A stretch of DNA of 64,000 nt, from positions 1-64,000 of the forward strand of contig DASWHD010000135.1 in the NCBI GenBank assembly GCA_036393335.1. The letters are read 5' to 3'. Both the position numbers and the translations under genes were made by a program. Positions 34,466 to 42,864 of this stretch are shown here, piece after piece; within the stretch, counting starts at the first letter, position 1; each line of letters begins with the position of its first letter. Under the pieces are notes generated by a model that saw only the letters and a list, made by a program, of their open reading frames with translations, searched no databases and was not told where the DNA came from. The stretch comes from DASWHD01 sp036393335 (GTDB taxonomy: Bacteria > CG2-30-53-67 > CG2-30-70-394).

Positions 34466-35599
34466 GTGTGGCACCATCGCCGGTCTCCACTTCGTCTCGC
34501 CCGGACCGCCGTGGTAGGTTTCCTCCTCCTCTCCCTGGCCGCGGCGGCCCGGAGTGAGGCGACGCGGTTGAAGGACTTGGCCGACCTCACCGGCGTGCGC
34601 AACAACCAGTTGATCGGTTACGGCCTGGTCGTCGGCCTGGACGGCACCGGCGACGGCGTGAAGAGCACCTTCACGCGCCAGAGCCTGACCTCGATGCTGC
34701 GGCGGGTGGGGGTGACCGTGGATGCCGAGGCGTTGAAGGTGGAGAACATTGCCGCGGTGGTGGTGACCGCGACCCTGCCGCCATTCGCGCGCCAGGGCAG
34801 CCGCGTGGACGTGACGGTCGCCAGCATCGGCGACAGCGAGAGCCTGCTCGGTGGAGTCCTGCTGATGACGCCGCTCGCGGGGATCGATGGCGAGGTGTAC
34901 GCGGTTGCCCAGGGGCCGGTCTCGATCGGTGGCTTCTCGTTTGGCGGACGCGGCGGGGGAGGGGTACAGAAGAATCACCCGACCTCCGGCCGGATCGCCA
35001 ACGGTGGATTGGTGGAGCGCGAGGTGCCGGTCGAGTTCGCGGCACTGGAGCAGTTTCGCTATGCCCTGCACGAGCCGGACTTCACCACCGCGCAACGCAC
35101 CGCCATCGCGATCAACGAGCACTTCGGCATCGAGGTGGCACACCCGACCGATGCCGGCACCATCGAGGTCGAGGTCCCCGCCGACTACCGCGCGCAGCCG
35201 GTACTCTTTGCCGCGGCCCTGGAGTCCATCGACGTCCACCAGGATCGCGCCGCTCGGGTGGTGCTCAACGAGCGTACCGGCACCGTGATCATGGGCCAGG
35301 ACGTGCGCCTCTCCACCGTCGCCATCTCCCACGGTGGCCTATCGATCACCATTACCGAGACCCCTGTCGTGTCGCAGCCCAATCCCCTGTCGCGGGGCGG
35401 GCAGACGGTGGTGGAGACCCAGTCGCAGGTCGAGGTGACGCAGGAGGAGCGGCGCCTGATCATGGTGGAAGAGGGCGTCAGCCTGGCCGAGGTGGTCCGG
35501 GCATTGAACGCCCTCGGTGTCGGCCCGGGCGACTTGATCGCTATCCTGCAGGCGGCGAAGGCGGCCGGCGCACTGCACGCCGAGCTGGAGCTCATCTGA
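34466..35599 (+). CDS. flgI: FlgI, flagellar P-ring protein
   Basis: A 377-residue periplasmic ring protein surrounding the rod in the peptidoglycan layer. After a Sec signal (about 15-34), the mature part starts with the family pattern TRLKDLADLTGVRNNQLIGYGLVVGLDGTGD. Later: NIAAVVVTATLPPFARQGSRVDVTVASIGD, GTVIMGQDVRLSTVAISHG and the ending VRALNALGVGPGDLIAILQAAKAAGALHAELELI. The GTG at 34466 gives the best signal peptide and usual length; an in-frame ATG at 34385, overlapping flgH, would add 27 residues. The stop overlaps the flgJ start by 1 nt. Confidence 0.95.
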   Translation: MWHHRRSPLRLARTAVVGFLLLSLAAAARSEATRLKDLADLTGVRNNQLIGYGLVVGLDGTGDGVKSTFTRQSLTSMLRRVGVTVDAEALKVENIAAVVVTATLPPFARQGSRVDVTVASIGDSESLLGGVLLMTPLAGIDGEVYAVAQGPVSIGGFSFGGRGGGGVQKNHPTSGRIANGGLVEREVPVEFAALEQFRYALHEPDFTTAQRTAIAINEHFGIEVAHPTDAGTIEVEVPADYRAQPVLFAAALESIDVHQDRAARVVLNERTGTVIMGQDVRLSTVAISHGGLSITITETPVVSQPNPLSRGGQTVVETQSQVEVTQEERRLIMVEEGVSLAEVVRALNALGVGPGDLIAILQAAKAAGALHAELELI

Positions 35600-35934
35600 T
35601 GCATCCGATCCTCGTGCCGTCGCTGCTGACCCAGCCGCTCGATCCCTCGCCGGCCGCGGCCCAGCGGCGCGACTCCCCACAGGCCCTGCACAAGGCGGCG
35701 CAGGACTTCGAGTCCCTCTTCATTCACATGATGTTGAAGGCCGGTCGGGAGAGCGTCGGGGATGGCGGGATCGTGCCGCGCGGGAGCGGCGAGCGGTTCT
35801 TCACCGATGTGCTCGACCAGGAGTTGGGCCGGCTCGCGGCCCAGCAAGGGGGATTTGGGATCGCACGGCAACTGGAAGAACAGTGGAAAGGAGCGGTAAC
35901 CCATGACGGCAACGGTCCAAGCTCTGCCCCATGA
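35599..35934 (+). CDS. flgJ: FlgJ-type rod-binding protein without muramidase domain
   Basis: A 111-residue protein equal to the N-terminal rod-cap domain of FlgJ: LHKAAQDFESLFIHMMLKAGRESV near 30-53, then FFTDVLDQELGRLAAQQGGFGIARQL near 66-91. The peptidoglycan hydrolase half found in enteric FlgJ is absent, as in many alpha-, delta- and epsilon-type lineages, so a separate hydrolase must open the cell wall for rod growth. The 3' end overlaps flgN by 32 nt. Confidence 0.88.
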   Translation: MHPILVPSLLTQPLDPSPAAAQRRDSPQALHKAAQDFESLFIHMMLKAGRESVGDGGIVPRGSGERFFTDVLDQELGRLAAQQGGFGIARQLEEQWKGAVTHDGNGPSSAP

Positions 35935-36439
35935 TGCGCTGGCGTCGTTCAACGCCCTGCTGCGCCGGATGGAAGAGGAGGCACGGCTGTTCGAGCGGCT
36001 GGCGGGGCTCCTCGATAGCGAGCGCGACGTCCTTCGCAACCTGCGTGCCCCGGGGCTCAAAGAACTCAACGCCGAGAAGGAGCGGGTCCTGATCCTCATT
36101 GACCGGGTGGCTGCGGCGCGGGCGGATACCCTGGAGGAGCTCACCGAACGGCTGGGTCTGAAGAGCGAATCGCCGCACCTGGCGGAGCTCCTCGATCGTT
36201 TGCCGGCGGTCGAGACCCGGTGCCTGGATGAGGCGCGGCGCCGGCTGCTGCGGGTCGCAGAAATGGTGCGCGCGCGGGGCGAGGTCTCGGAGCGGCTGCT
36301 CTCGGTATCGCTCGACGCGATTCATGAAATACTTCAGTTGCTGCGCAAAGAGAACGAGGAGTCTGCACAGACATACGGCGACCAAGGTGCCGTGACGGCG
36401 CCGCGGGGCACCGGCATGGTCGTGCGTCAGACGGCTTGA
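35903..36439 (+). CDS. flgN: FlgN-like export chaperone for FlgK and FlgL
   Basis: A 178-residue helical cytoplasmic protein of the FlgN type: LNALLRRMEEEARLFERLAGLL-like helix near 14-36, LKELNAEKERVLILIDRVAAAR near 51-72, and a C-terminal helix (VSLDAIHEILQLLRKE). FlgN chaperones bind the hook-filament junction proteins before export. Position directly before flgK-flgL is the strongest support, since FlgN sequences are poorly conserved. ATG at 35903 lies inside flgJ with GGAAAGGAG upstream, implying coupling. Confidence 0.8.
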   Translation: MTATVQALPHDALASFNALLRRMEEEARLFERLAGLLDSERDVLRNLRAPGLKELNAEKERVLILIDRVAAARADTLEELTERLGLKSESPHLAELLDRLPAVETRCLDEARRRLLRVAEMVRARGEVSERLLSVSLDAIHEILQLLRKENEESAQTYGDQGAVTAPRGTGMVVRQTA

Positions 36440-36451
36440 ACGAGAGGCAAT

Positions 36452-38116
36452 ATGGGCATCTCCGGCATTCTCGACATGGGGCGACGAGCCCTCGAGATGG
36501 CCCAGATGCGCGTGCAGACCACCGCGCACAACATCTCGAATGCCGCCACCGACAGCTATAGCCGGCAGATCGTGCTCTCGCAGACGACCCGGCCCCAGCT
36601 TGTCCAAGGAGGCCTGCTCGGCACCGGCGTCCAGCCGGACACGGTCGAGCGGATCACCTCGCGATTTCTGGAAAATCAGCTCCTCGCGGAGCGCCAGGTG
36701 AAGGGACAGCTCGACCTGCTGGCCACCGCCTTCAGCCACGTCGAGGAGGTGTTCAGCGAGTCGCAGGTCGGCGGGTTGTCCGAGGCGATGTCGGCGTTTT
36801 TTGCCTCCTGGCAGGACCTGGCCACCAACCCGGAAGGGGTGGCGGAGCGCCAGGTGCTGGTCTCCCAGGCCGGGGCCCTGACCCGGCAGTTCTCCCTCTA
36901 TGCCCAGGGATTGGCGCGCGTGAGCACGGACATGCTCGCCGATCTCAAGAGCTCGGTCGCGACCGTCAACGAGATCACCCTACGGATCACGGAGACCAAC
37001 AAGGCGATCGTCTCCGCCGAGGCGGGTGGGCAACCCGCCAACGACCTGCGGGATAGTCGCGACCGGCTCCTCAACGAGCTGGCCAACCTCACGGAGTTTT
37101 CCGTGATCGATAACGGGGAGGTGAACGACTTCACCGTGCAGGTGCGGGGCCAGACCCTCGTGCAGGGGGTGCGGCGGCAGTCGATCACCGTCGTGGATGA
37201 CGGCTCCGGCTCGCCATCGCTCGCGGTCGAGCAAGGCGCGGGCTGGCGGACCTTCTTCGCTCTGCCGGAGCTGGGTAGGATCGGCGGCGCCCTGTCGGTG
37301 CTGCGCGAGTCGCTGCCCGCGGCGGAAGAGGGACTCAATGAGGTCGCAGTATTCCTGGCGGCCAACGTCAACGCCTACCACCGGCAGGGCTATGCGATCG
37401 ATGGCACGACCGGCCTCAATTTCTTTCTCAGCCCGATGCAGGGAGCACCGAATCCGGCGAACACCGGCGGCGCGATGATCACATCCACGCCAGTGGTCGA
37501 TGGCACGCAGTTCACCGCCCATCGCTACGAGATATCGTTCGTGGCCGCCGACAGTTACCAGGTCACTGACGTCGACACCGGCGCAGTGGTGGTGCCGGCA
37601 GCGCCGGCAAACTACGTGAGCGGCAATCCCATCCTCTTCGACGGCGTGTCCGCGACGATCACCAATGGCGGCGGTCCCCCGGCGGCCGGGGATCTCTTCG
37701 TGGTGGACATCAACCCCAGTTATTTCAGCTCGATCGCGGTCGATTCAGCCATCGAGACCAACCCCCAGCGCGTGGCCGCGGCCTTGTCGTTGACCGGTCT
37801 TCCGGCAGACAACGAAAATGCCCTGAGGATCGCCTCCCTGGACAGTCAGGCGATCATGTCCGGTGGCACCGGCACGCTGATCGACTCGCTCTCCAGCCTG
37901 GTGTCGCAGGCGGGTATCGACTCCAGCCGCGCCACCGTGGGGCTAGAACGGCAGTCCTTGGTGGTCGATCAGGTCCTCGCCCAGCGCGAGGCGGTCTCCG
38001 GCGTGTCCATCGACGAGGAGGCCGCCAATCTCGTCGAGTTCCAGCGCTCCTATCAAGCCGCGGCCAGGGTCATTACCACGGTCGACCGGATGTTGGAGAC
38101 CCTCCTGAACACGTAG
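36452..38116 (+). CDS. flgK: FlgK, hook-filament junction protein 1 (HAP1)
   Basis: A 554-residue hook-associated protein exported to the hook tip. It has the axial N-terminus (ALEMAQMRVQTTAHNISNAATDSYSRQIV near 10-38) and C-terminus (VSIDEEAANLVEFQRSYQAAARVITTVDRMLETLLNT). Between them are the FlgK-specific helix (FFASWQDLATNPEGVAERQVLVSQA) and DLRDSRDRLLNELANL. An inserted beta domain about 340-425 (YEISFVAADSYQVTDVDTG, NPILFDGVSATI, AAGDLFVV) resembles one in FlgL of the same operon. GAGAGG precedes the start. FlgN is the likely chaperone. Confidence 0.96.
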   Translation: MGISGILDMGRRALEMAQMRVQTTAHNISNAATDSYSRQIVLSQTTRPQLVQGGLLGTGVQPDTVERITSRFLENQLLAERQVKGQLDLLATAFSHVEEVFSESQVGGLSEAMSAFFASWQDLATNPEGVAERQVLVSQAGALTRQFSLYAQGLARVSTDMLADLKSSVATVNEITLRITETNKAIVSAEAGGQPANDLRDSRDRLLNELANLTEFSVIDNGEVNDFTVQVRGQTLVQGVRRQSITVVDDGSGSPSLAVEQGAGWRTFFALPELGRIGGALSVLRESLPAAEEGLNEVAVFLAANVNAYHRQGYAIDGTTGLNFFLSPMQGAPNPANTGGAMITSTPVVDGTQFTAHRYEISFVAADSYQVTDVDTGAVVVPAAPANYVSGNPILFDGVSATITNGGGPPAAGDLFVVDINPSYFSSIAVDSAIETNPQRVAAALSLTGLPADNENALRIASLDSQAIMSGGTGTLIDSLSSLVSQAGIDSSRATVGLERQSLVVDQVLAQREAVSGVSIDEEAANLVEFQRSYQAAARVITTVDRMLETLLNT

Positions 38117-38220
38117 CCTCGATCAGCCGATACGGTTGATGGGCAGCCACGGATCTCGAGCGCCGAGACGGCCTGTCCCAGGGCCAGGCAAGAAGCACAG
38201 TTGGGTCGGTGGATTAGCCG

Positions 38221-39393
38221 ATGATTCGCGTCACACAGACCGTTTTCTTGAACAACATCCGCAGCCAGCTCGCGCGCAACGGGCGGCGGTTGGCGATCGC
38301 GCAGGAGCAGGTCGCTACCGGCAAGCAGGTCAACCGCCCGTCCGACAACCCTACCGGCGCCTTTCGCGTTCTCAGCCTCAAGCAGCTCACGGCAGCGAAC
38401 GACCAATTTGAGCGCAACCTCGACTCATTGGAGGCGAATCTGGGGGTTGCAGAGAATGTCCTGGGGCAGACCCAGGAGGTTCTCTATCGCACGCTGGAGC
38501 TGGCGATCCAGGCGGCCAATGCATCGGTGGACCGCAGCCAACGCGCCGTGATCGCGACCGAGGTGTCGCAGCAGCTCGACGAGGTCAAACGCCTAGGGAA
38601 CACGCAGCTCGGCGCGCGCCACCTCTTCGCTGGCTATCTCAGCGACAAACCGCCCTTCATCCGTGACCTGCAGATTTCTGCCAGTGCCGGCAACACGGGC
38701 ACCGGTACCATTGCGGTGGGTATTTTCGACGGAGACGCCGTCGGGGGGTCACGCTACGAGATTCGCTTCACCGATCCCGCCACCTACGAAGTCTTCGAGG
38801 CCGGCACGGGCCTGACGGTGGCCAGTGGTACGTACACCACCGGTGCGCCGATTGACTTCGATGGCAACGGCAACGAGGTCGTGATCGACGGCGCACCGGC
38901 GGCGGGGGACAGCTTCCGCATCGTGCCGCGCATGGTCTACCGGGGGGACAGCAACGAGATCATGGTGCCGGTGGGCGAGGGCCAAAGGGTGGCGGCGAAC
39001 GTGCGCGGCCATCAACTCTACCTAGGCGACGGTAACCTCGATGGCACCGCCGACGCGGGGCGTGTGAGTGTCTTCGCGGCGCTGGAGGACCTTAAGTTCG
39101 CTCTGGAGGACGACGATCAGGCGGCCATTCAAGCGGTCATCGATCAACTCGATGGGGCCGTCGGACAGATGAGCGAGGGGCGCGGTATCATCGGAGGCCG
39201 GCTGAACTTGGTCGACTCCGCCAAGCAAGATCTTTCCCAACGGAATTTGACGATCGAGGGGCTGCGGTCCGAGATTGAAGACGCCGACATGGCAGAGGCG
39301 ATCACGCGCCTGACGCAAGTGGAATCGGTCTTTCAGGCGACCCTGGGTACGGCCGCCAGAGTCCTACAGCGATCGCTCTTGGATTACCTATAG
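38221..39393 (+). CDS. flgL: FlgL, hook-filament junction protein 3 (HAP3)
   Basis: A 390-residue junction protein related to flagellin. The N-terminus has RVTQTVFLNNIRSQLARNGRRL followed by QEQVATGKQVNRPSDNPTGAFRVL, the flagellin-like motif with the SDNP turn. The C-terminus has IEDADMAEAITRLTQVESVFQATLGTAARVLQRSLLDYL, typical of FlgL and flagellin. An inserted beta domain about 165-245 (YEIRFTDPATYEVFEAGTG, APIDFDGNGNEVVIDGAPAAGDSFRI) makes it longer than enteric FlgL (about 317). The gene lies 104 nt after flgK, a larger gap than elsewhere in the operon. Confidence 0.94.
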   Translation: MIRVTQTVFLNNIRSQLARNGRRLAIAQEQVATGKQVNRPSDNPTGAFRVLSLKQLTAANDQFERNLDSLEANLGVAENVLGQTQEVLYRTLELAIQAANASVDRSQRAVIATEVSQQLDEVKRLGNTQLGARHLFAGYLSDKPPFIRDLQISASAGNTGTGTIAVGIFDGDAVGGSRYEIRFTDPATYEVFEAGTGLTVASGTYTTGAPIDFDGNGNEVVIDGAPAAGDSFRIVPRMVYRGDSNEIMVPVGEGQRVAANVRGHQLYLGDGNLDGTADAGRVSVFAALEDLKFALEDDDQAAIQAVIDQLDGAVGQMSEGRGIIGGRLNLVDSAKQDLSQRNLTIEGLRSEIEDADMAEAITRLTQVESVFQATLGTAARVLQRSLLDYL

Positions 39394-39457
39394 CTCGGAA
39401 ATGGATTTCCCATACGGTATCCATAAATGGCGCCTACGGTGATCCGGAAAGGAGCGC

Positions 39458-39706
39458 ATGTTAATTCTGACAAGGAAGTCAGGACAGACGATCGTCATCG
39501 GCGGAGGGGTGCAGATCAAGATCCTGGAGATTCGGGGAAAGCAGGTCCGCATCGGGATCGACGCGGCGCCCGAGGTGGCCGTCTACCGGGGTGAGCTCTT
39601 CGAGCTGATGCAGGAAGAGAATCGGCGCGCTGCCAAGAGTCAAAAGAGCGGCCTGGCAGGTCTCGTGCAGAGTATGAAGCCACGGGGGAAGAAAACCGAT
39701 GGCTGA
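39458..39706 (+). CDS. csrA: CsrA, translational regulator
   Basis: An 82-residue homodimeric RNA-binding protein that blocks or stabilises mRNAs at GGA sites; in flagellated bacteria with FliW it represses flagellin translation. The N-terminus MLILTRKSGQTIVIGGGVQIKILE and the RNA-binding segment (APEVAVYRGELFELMQEENR) are standard, with a 20-residue basic tail. The ribosome binding region contains two GGA motifs (CCGGAAAGGAGC). It sits directly after flgL and overlaps or abuts fliW, the usual FliW-CsrA switch arrangement. Confidence 0.96.
   Translation: MLILTRKSGQTIVIGGGVQIKILEIRGKQVRIGIDAAPEVAVYRGELFELMQEENRRAAKSQKSGLAGLVQSMKPRGKKTDG
39470..39479 (+). promoter_or_regulatory. Possible CsrA-binding site within the csrA coding start
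   Basis: ACAAGGAAGT, overlapping codons 5-8 of csrA, matches the CsrA SELEX pattern ACARGGANGT closely. With the GGA-containing ribosome binding site 15 bases upstream it could allow bridging by a CsrA dimer and autoregulation. The codons also encode conserved residues LTRKS, so coincidence is possible. Confidence 0.35.
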
Positions 39707-39731
39707 CGCGCGACCGCAGGGGGAGGAGCAG

Positions 39732-40184
39732 ATGAGGCGAATACGGAGCAACCAGCTCGGTGACATCGCGGTGGCCGACGAGGCGGTGATCCACTTCCTT
39801 GAAGGGATCCCCGGGTTCGAGGAGTGCCACGACTTCGTCCTCATTGAGGACGAAGAGATAACCCCCTTTCGCTGGCTCCAATCCCTGGACGACGGCGCGA
39901 TCGCCTTCATCGTCGTCGATCCGGTCATCATCTTCCCCGGCTACCAGGTAAAACTCGGGCCCGCCGAGACGGCGGCGATCCGCCTCACCGACGCCAAGCG
40001 TGCCCAGGTACAGGTCATCCTTACGATCAGCGAGGACCCGGAGAAGACTACCGCCAACTTGCAGGGGCCTCTGCTGATCAACGCCGAGAAAAACCTCGGC
40101 TGCCAGGTCCTCCTCACCCGCTCCCTGTACGAGACGCGCTACCCGGTCATGCAGGGACTCGCCGCCGCAGGCCGCACCCGCTAG
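39732..40184 (+). CDS. fliW: FliW, flagellar assembly factor and CsrA antagonist
   Basis: A 150-residue cytoplasmic protein that binds CsrA allosterically and also binds flagellin, so flagellin export frees FliW to inhibit CsrA. The core reads LGDIAVADEAVIHFLEGIPGFEECHDFVLIED with the characteristic FxxGIPGFE near 22-30, then FRWLQSLDDGAIAFIVVDP and the ending LVLLTRSLYETRYPV-like VLLTRSLYETRYPVMQ. I prefer the ATG at 39732, which has GGAGG 5 nt upstream and begins at the usual N-terminus. An earlier ATG at 39699 overlaps csrA and would add 11 residues. Last gene of the flagellar operon. Confidence 0.92.
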   Translation: MRRIRSNQLGDIAVADEAVIHFLEGIPGFEECHDFVLIEDEEITPFRWLQSLDDGAIAFIVVDPVIIFPGYQVKLGPAETAAIRLTDAKRAQVQVILTISEDPEKTTANLQGPLLINAEKNLGCQVLLTRSLYETRYPVMQGLAAAGRTR

Positions 40185-40287
40185 CAGCCGCCACACGGGG
40201 AGCGACGGTACGGCCGACTTTAGCCTCTTCTTGATGCCTCGGCGTTGTAGCGCTCTTGGGACTGCCCGCGCCCCCGGCTAGGGTTAG

Positions 40288-41163
40288 TCATCCTGCCATC
40301 TGTAGCCGTAGTGCCTGGAGGGTATTCTCGAGCAGGCATGCGTTGGTGATGGCGCCGATGCCGCCGGGAACCGGCGTGATGTGTGACGCTTTCTCCATCA
40401 CCGCGGCGGTGTCCACATCACCGACGGTGCGGCCTTGCTGGGTGCCGGCTTCATCGACGTACTCCTCCCAGTTGATCCCCACGTCGATCACCACGGCCCC
40501 GTTGCCGACGTGATCGGCGGTGACGAAGTGCGGGCGACCGATGGCGGCGATCAGCACGTCGGCGCGGCGGGTGTGGAAGAGAAGGTCGCGGGTGCGGGAG
40601 TGGAGGGTGGTCACCGTGGCATGACGTGCCATACACAGCAGCCCCACGGGCTTGCCGACGGTGGCACTGCGTCCGACCACTACCACTTCCTTGCCCTTGA
40701 GCTCGATGCCCGCCGCATCGAGGGCGACCATGCAGGCGCGGGCCGTAGAGGGGACGAGGCGCGGGACGTCGAGGAGGAGGCGGCCGAGGTTGTTTGGGTG
40801 GAAGCCGTCGATGTCCTTGGAGGGCGGGAGACACTGGATGACCGCGTCGTCGCTGACCCCTTTCGGGAAGGGACGCAGAGGGAGGATACCGTGAACGGAG
40901 GCGTCGTCGGCGAGCTCGCGCACATGCGCCTGGATGGATGGGAGGTCGGCGTTGGCCGGCAGGCGAGCGTCCACGTAGCGGTAACCCATGCCGGTGGCGA
41001 GGCGCTCGATCTGGCCGCGGTACTGGGCGGCGCCGTAGTCATCGCCCACCAGGAGGGTGGCGAGGCACGGTGTGCTCTCCTCGGGGAGGGCCATCATTTC
41101 CTGGGCAAGTCGCTCCTTGATCTGTGCGGCGATCGCCTTGCCATCGATGATCTGCGCCCGCAT
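40288..41163 (-). CDS. folD: FolD-family methylene-THF dehydrogenase with altered cyclohydrolase residues
   Basis: A 291-residue FolD homologue. The NADP-binding Rossmann part is intact (VVVVGRSATVGKPVGLL near 162-178, GAVVIDVGIN, ASHITPVPGGIGAITNACLLENTL). However, the cyclohydrolase catalytic Lys of the YVxxK motif is replaced: here it reads YRGQI, with Ile52 at the Lys position. The usual GILVQLPLP reads GILPLRPFP, with Leu96 at the catalytic Gln position. The Asp in KDIDGFHP (Asp119) is kept. The 44-residue spacing between the two replaced positions equals that in human and E. coli FolD. It should still oxidise methylene-THF but probably cannot hydrolyse methenyl-THF. The adjacent fchA would supply that step. 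Confidence 0.88.
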   Translation of the reverse strand: MRAQIIDGKAIAAQIKERLAQEMMALPEESTPCLATLLVGDDYGAAQYRGQIERLATGMGYRYVDARLPANADLPSIQAHVRELADDASVHGILPLRPFPKGVSDDAVIQCLPPSKDIDGFHPNNLGRLLLDVPRLVPSTARACMVALDAAGIELKGKEVVVVGRSATVGKPVGLLCMARHATVTTLHSRTRDLLFHTRRADVLIAAIGRPHFVTADHVGNGAVVIDVGINWEEYVDEAGTQQGRTVGDVDTAAVMEKASHITPVPGGIGAITNACLLENTLQALRLQMAG

Positions 41164-41240
41164 TCCTTACTCCCGATCTGCTGCGGGTGCACATCTACCC
41201 GCATCTTCCGGCCGTGGGTGCAGGCTGCGGGCGGCCGTCA

Positions 41241-41870
41241 TCAGGCGAGCCTCCCGTAGACGATCTCCAGTATCTTCTGGCGCTCCTCGGCGGCGGCGAT
41301 CGCCAGGACCTGACCCTCGCTCCACAGCTCTTCCGCCCGGTCACGATCGGCGAGGCTGTCGGCGTTGATCTTCACGGTGATTAGCGCTGCCTGCAGGCCC
41401 GCCTCGGCAAAGGCGACGGCGCATCCGGCATCGCTGACCAGCATCGGGTTGCCGCGTTCGGCGGTGGCGCGGCACAGGGGGATTACCTCAGAGCAGGCAC
41501 GGCAGATGTCCAGCGATGCCTCGCCGGCTGTGTCGAGGGCCAACTGCAACGCTTGTTTGCGGGTCGCCTTGTCCGCGTCGCTCTCCTTGGGCATGCGATA
41601 GCACGCCATCACCTGGTCGAAGGCCTCGGTGTCGCGGTCCATTAAGTTGAGCAGCGCGGCGCGCAGCCGCTCCGCATCGGCGACGATCTCCTGCATCTCT
41701 CCCTCGACGGCGGCGAATTTCTCCTTGCCGACCGTGAGGTTGGCGACCATGGCGGCAAGGGCCGCGCCCAGGGCACCGACCAAGCCGGCGGCCGCTCCGC
41801 CCCCCGGCGTGGACGCCTTGGAGGCGAGGCGGGCGGAAAAGGCGTCGAGGGTGTCGGTGGTGTAGGACAT
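41241..41870 (-). CDS. fchA: FchA-type methenyl-THF cyclohydrolase
   Basis: A 209-residue helical protein of the formiminotransferase-cyclodeaminase (FTCD_C)/FchA family. The signature STPGGGAAAGLVGALGAALAAMVANLTVGKEK spans residues about 20-52, followed by MQEIVADAERLRAALLNLMDRDTEAF and AERGNPMLVSDAGCAVAFAEAG. In one-carbon metabolism FchA converts 5,10-methenyl-THF to 10-formyl-THF; other members are cyclodeaminases. The gene is 77 nt upstream of folD on the same strand, and that FolD has lost its own cyclohydrolase residues, which favours the cyclohydrolase reading. Confidence 0.85.
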   Translation of the reverse strand: MSYTTDTLDAFSARLASKASTPGGGAAAGLVGALGAALAAMVANLTVGKEKFAAVEGEMQEIVADAERLRAALLNLMDRDTEAFDQVMACYRMPKESDADKATRKQALQLALDTAGEASLDICRACSEVIPLCRATAERGNPMLVSDAGCAVAFAEAGLQAALITVKINADSLADRDRAEELWSEGQVLAIAAAEERQKILEIVYGRLA

Positions 41871-41997
41871 GCTGAGATAGGGGATAGGGGGTTGCGGGGA
41901 GGAGGTGGTGGTAGTGAGGGTAGGAGAGGGACGGGAAGGTCCACTGCCAGCCCCCAGGGCTCGCGGCCGTTTCCTAGTCCCGAACCCCCTGCCCGCG

Positions 41998-42621
41998 TTA
42001 CCAGTACACCAGCAGTCGGCCGTTCTCCACCTTGTTCTCGAACTGTTTGAGCGGCCGTTTCCCTACCTTGATGCATTTGCCCGTGCAGATGTCGAACTCC
42101 CAGTGGTGCTTCGGGCAGGTGAGGGTGTTGCCGTCCAGCTCCAGGGGGATGTCGGTGGACTGGTGGGGGCAGTGGGAGTCAAAGACCAGGAAGCCATCGC
42201 CGTTGCGGTGGACGAGGAGCTTGCGGCCGTCGGCCTCGGTGCGCACCGTCGCGCCGGACGCGACGTCGCCGCCGGCGACCACGTCGTGCCACGCGGGCTT
42301 CGTGCCGAGCATGACCGGTTGGAACTCCGGGATCTCCATGTCGAGGATGATGTCGAAGGCCCAGACGATCTTCGCCAGGCCGAGGGCCGGGAAGGCGAAC
42401 AGGATCGCGTCGATCACCTCGTCGGCGGTCGCACCCTCGCGCAGGGCCCGCGGCAGGTACTGGCGCAGCCCGCCCTCGGTCTGGACCGCGATCTTGGTGA
42501 TCACCGAGATCAGGGCGGCGGTCTTCTTGTCCAGGTGGGTGGCCGACTTCTTGAGGAAGTCGAAGTAGGCGGTCATCGCCTCGGGGCGGGTCTGGATCAG
42601 GTAGTCGAGGGATTTGCTCAT
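41998..42621 (-). CDS. AhpD/carboxymuconolactone decarboxylase-like domain fused to a Rieske [2Fe-2S] domain
   Basis: A 207-residue two-domain protein. Residues about 5-95 form an all-helical AhpD/CMD-like domain (FLKKSATHLDKKTAALISVI, LREGATADEVIDAILFAFPALG) but without the CxxC redox pair of AhpD, so peroxidase-partner chemistry is unlikely. Residues about 105-205 form a small ferredoxin-like Rieske domain with CPH (Cys151, His153) and CPKHH (Cys169, His172) ligands to a [2Fe-2S] cluster, then WEFDICTGKC. The start at 42621 has GGAG about 9 nt upstream; a longer upstream frame is not conserved. First gene of the set with fchA and folD. Function unknown; redox carrier or sensor are options. 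Confidence 0.85.
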   Translation of the reverse strand: MSKSLDYLIQTRPEAMTAYFDFLKKSATHLDKKTAALISVITKIAVQTEGGLRQYLPRALREGATADEVIDAILFAFPALGLAKIVWAFDIILDMEIPEFQPVMLGTKPAWHDVVAGGDVASGATVRTEADGRKLLVHRNGDGFLVFDSHCPHQSTDIPLELDGNTLTCPKHHWEFDICTGKCIKVGKRPLKQFENKVENGRLLVYW

Positions 42622-42864
42622 TGTTCTGGCTCCATTCGTCACAGGGTATCGCCGGCGGTCCGGAGCGTCGCCCGCGACGATGGCGCGACGGCGCAGCGGA
42701 CTCCCGAGGAGGAGAAAAATTACCGGAAGCTGCCGCCCTCCACAACGCGCCCTTTCCTGGTGGAGTGGTCCGCGGGCGGTTACATAACGAGGGAGCGAGG
42801 CGGGCTCGCGCCTTGCCGCACCATCGCGGCGGTCCATGATGGATAAGAATGAGGAACCCAATCC

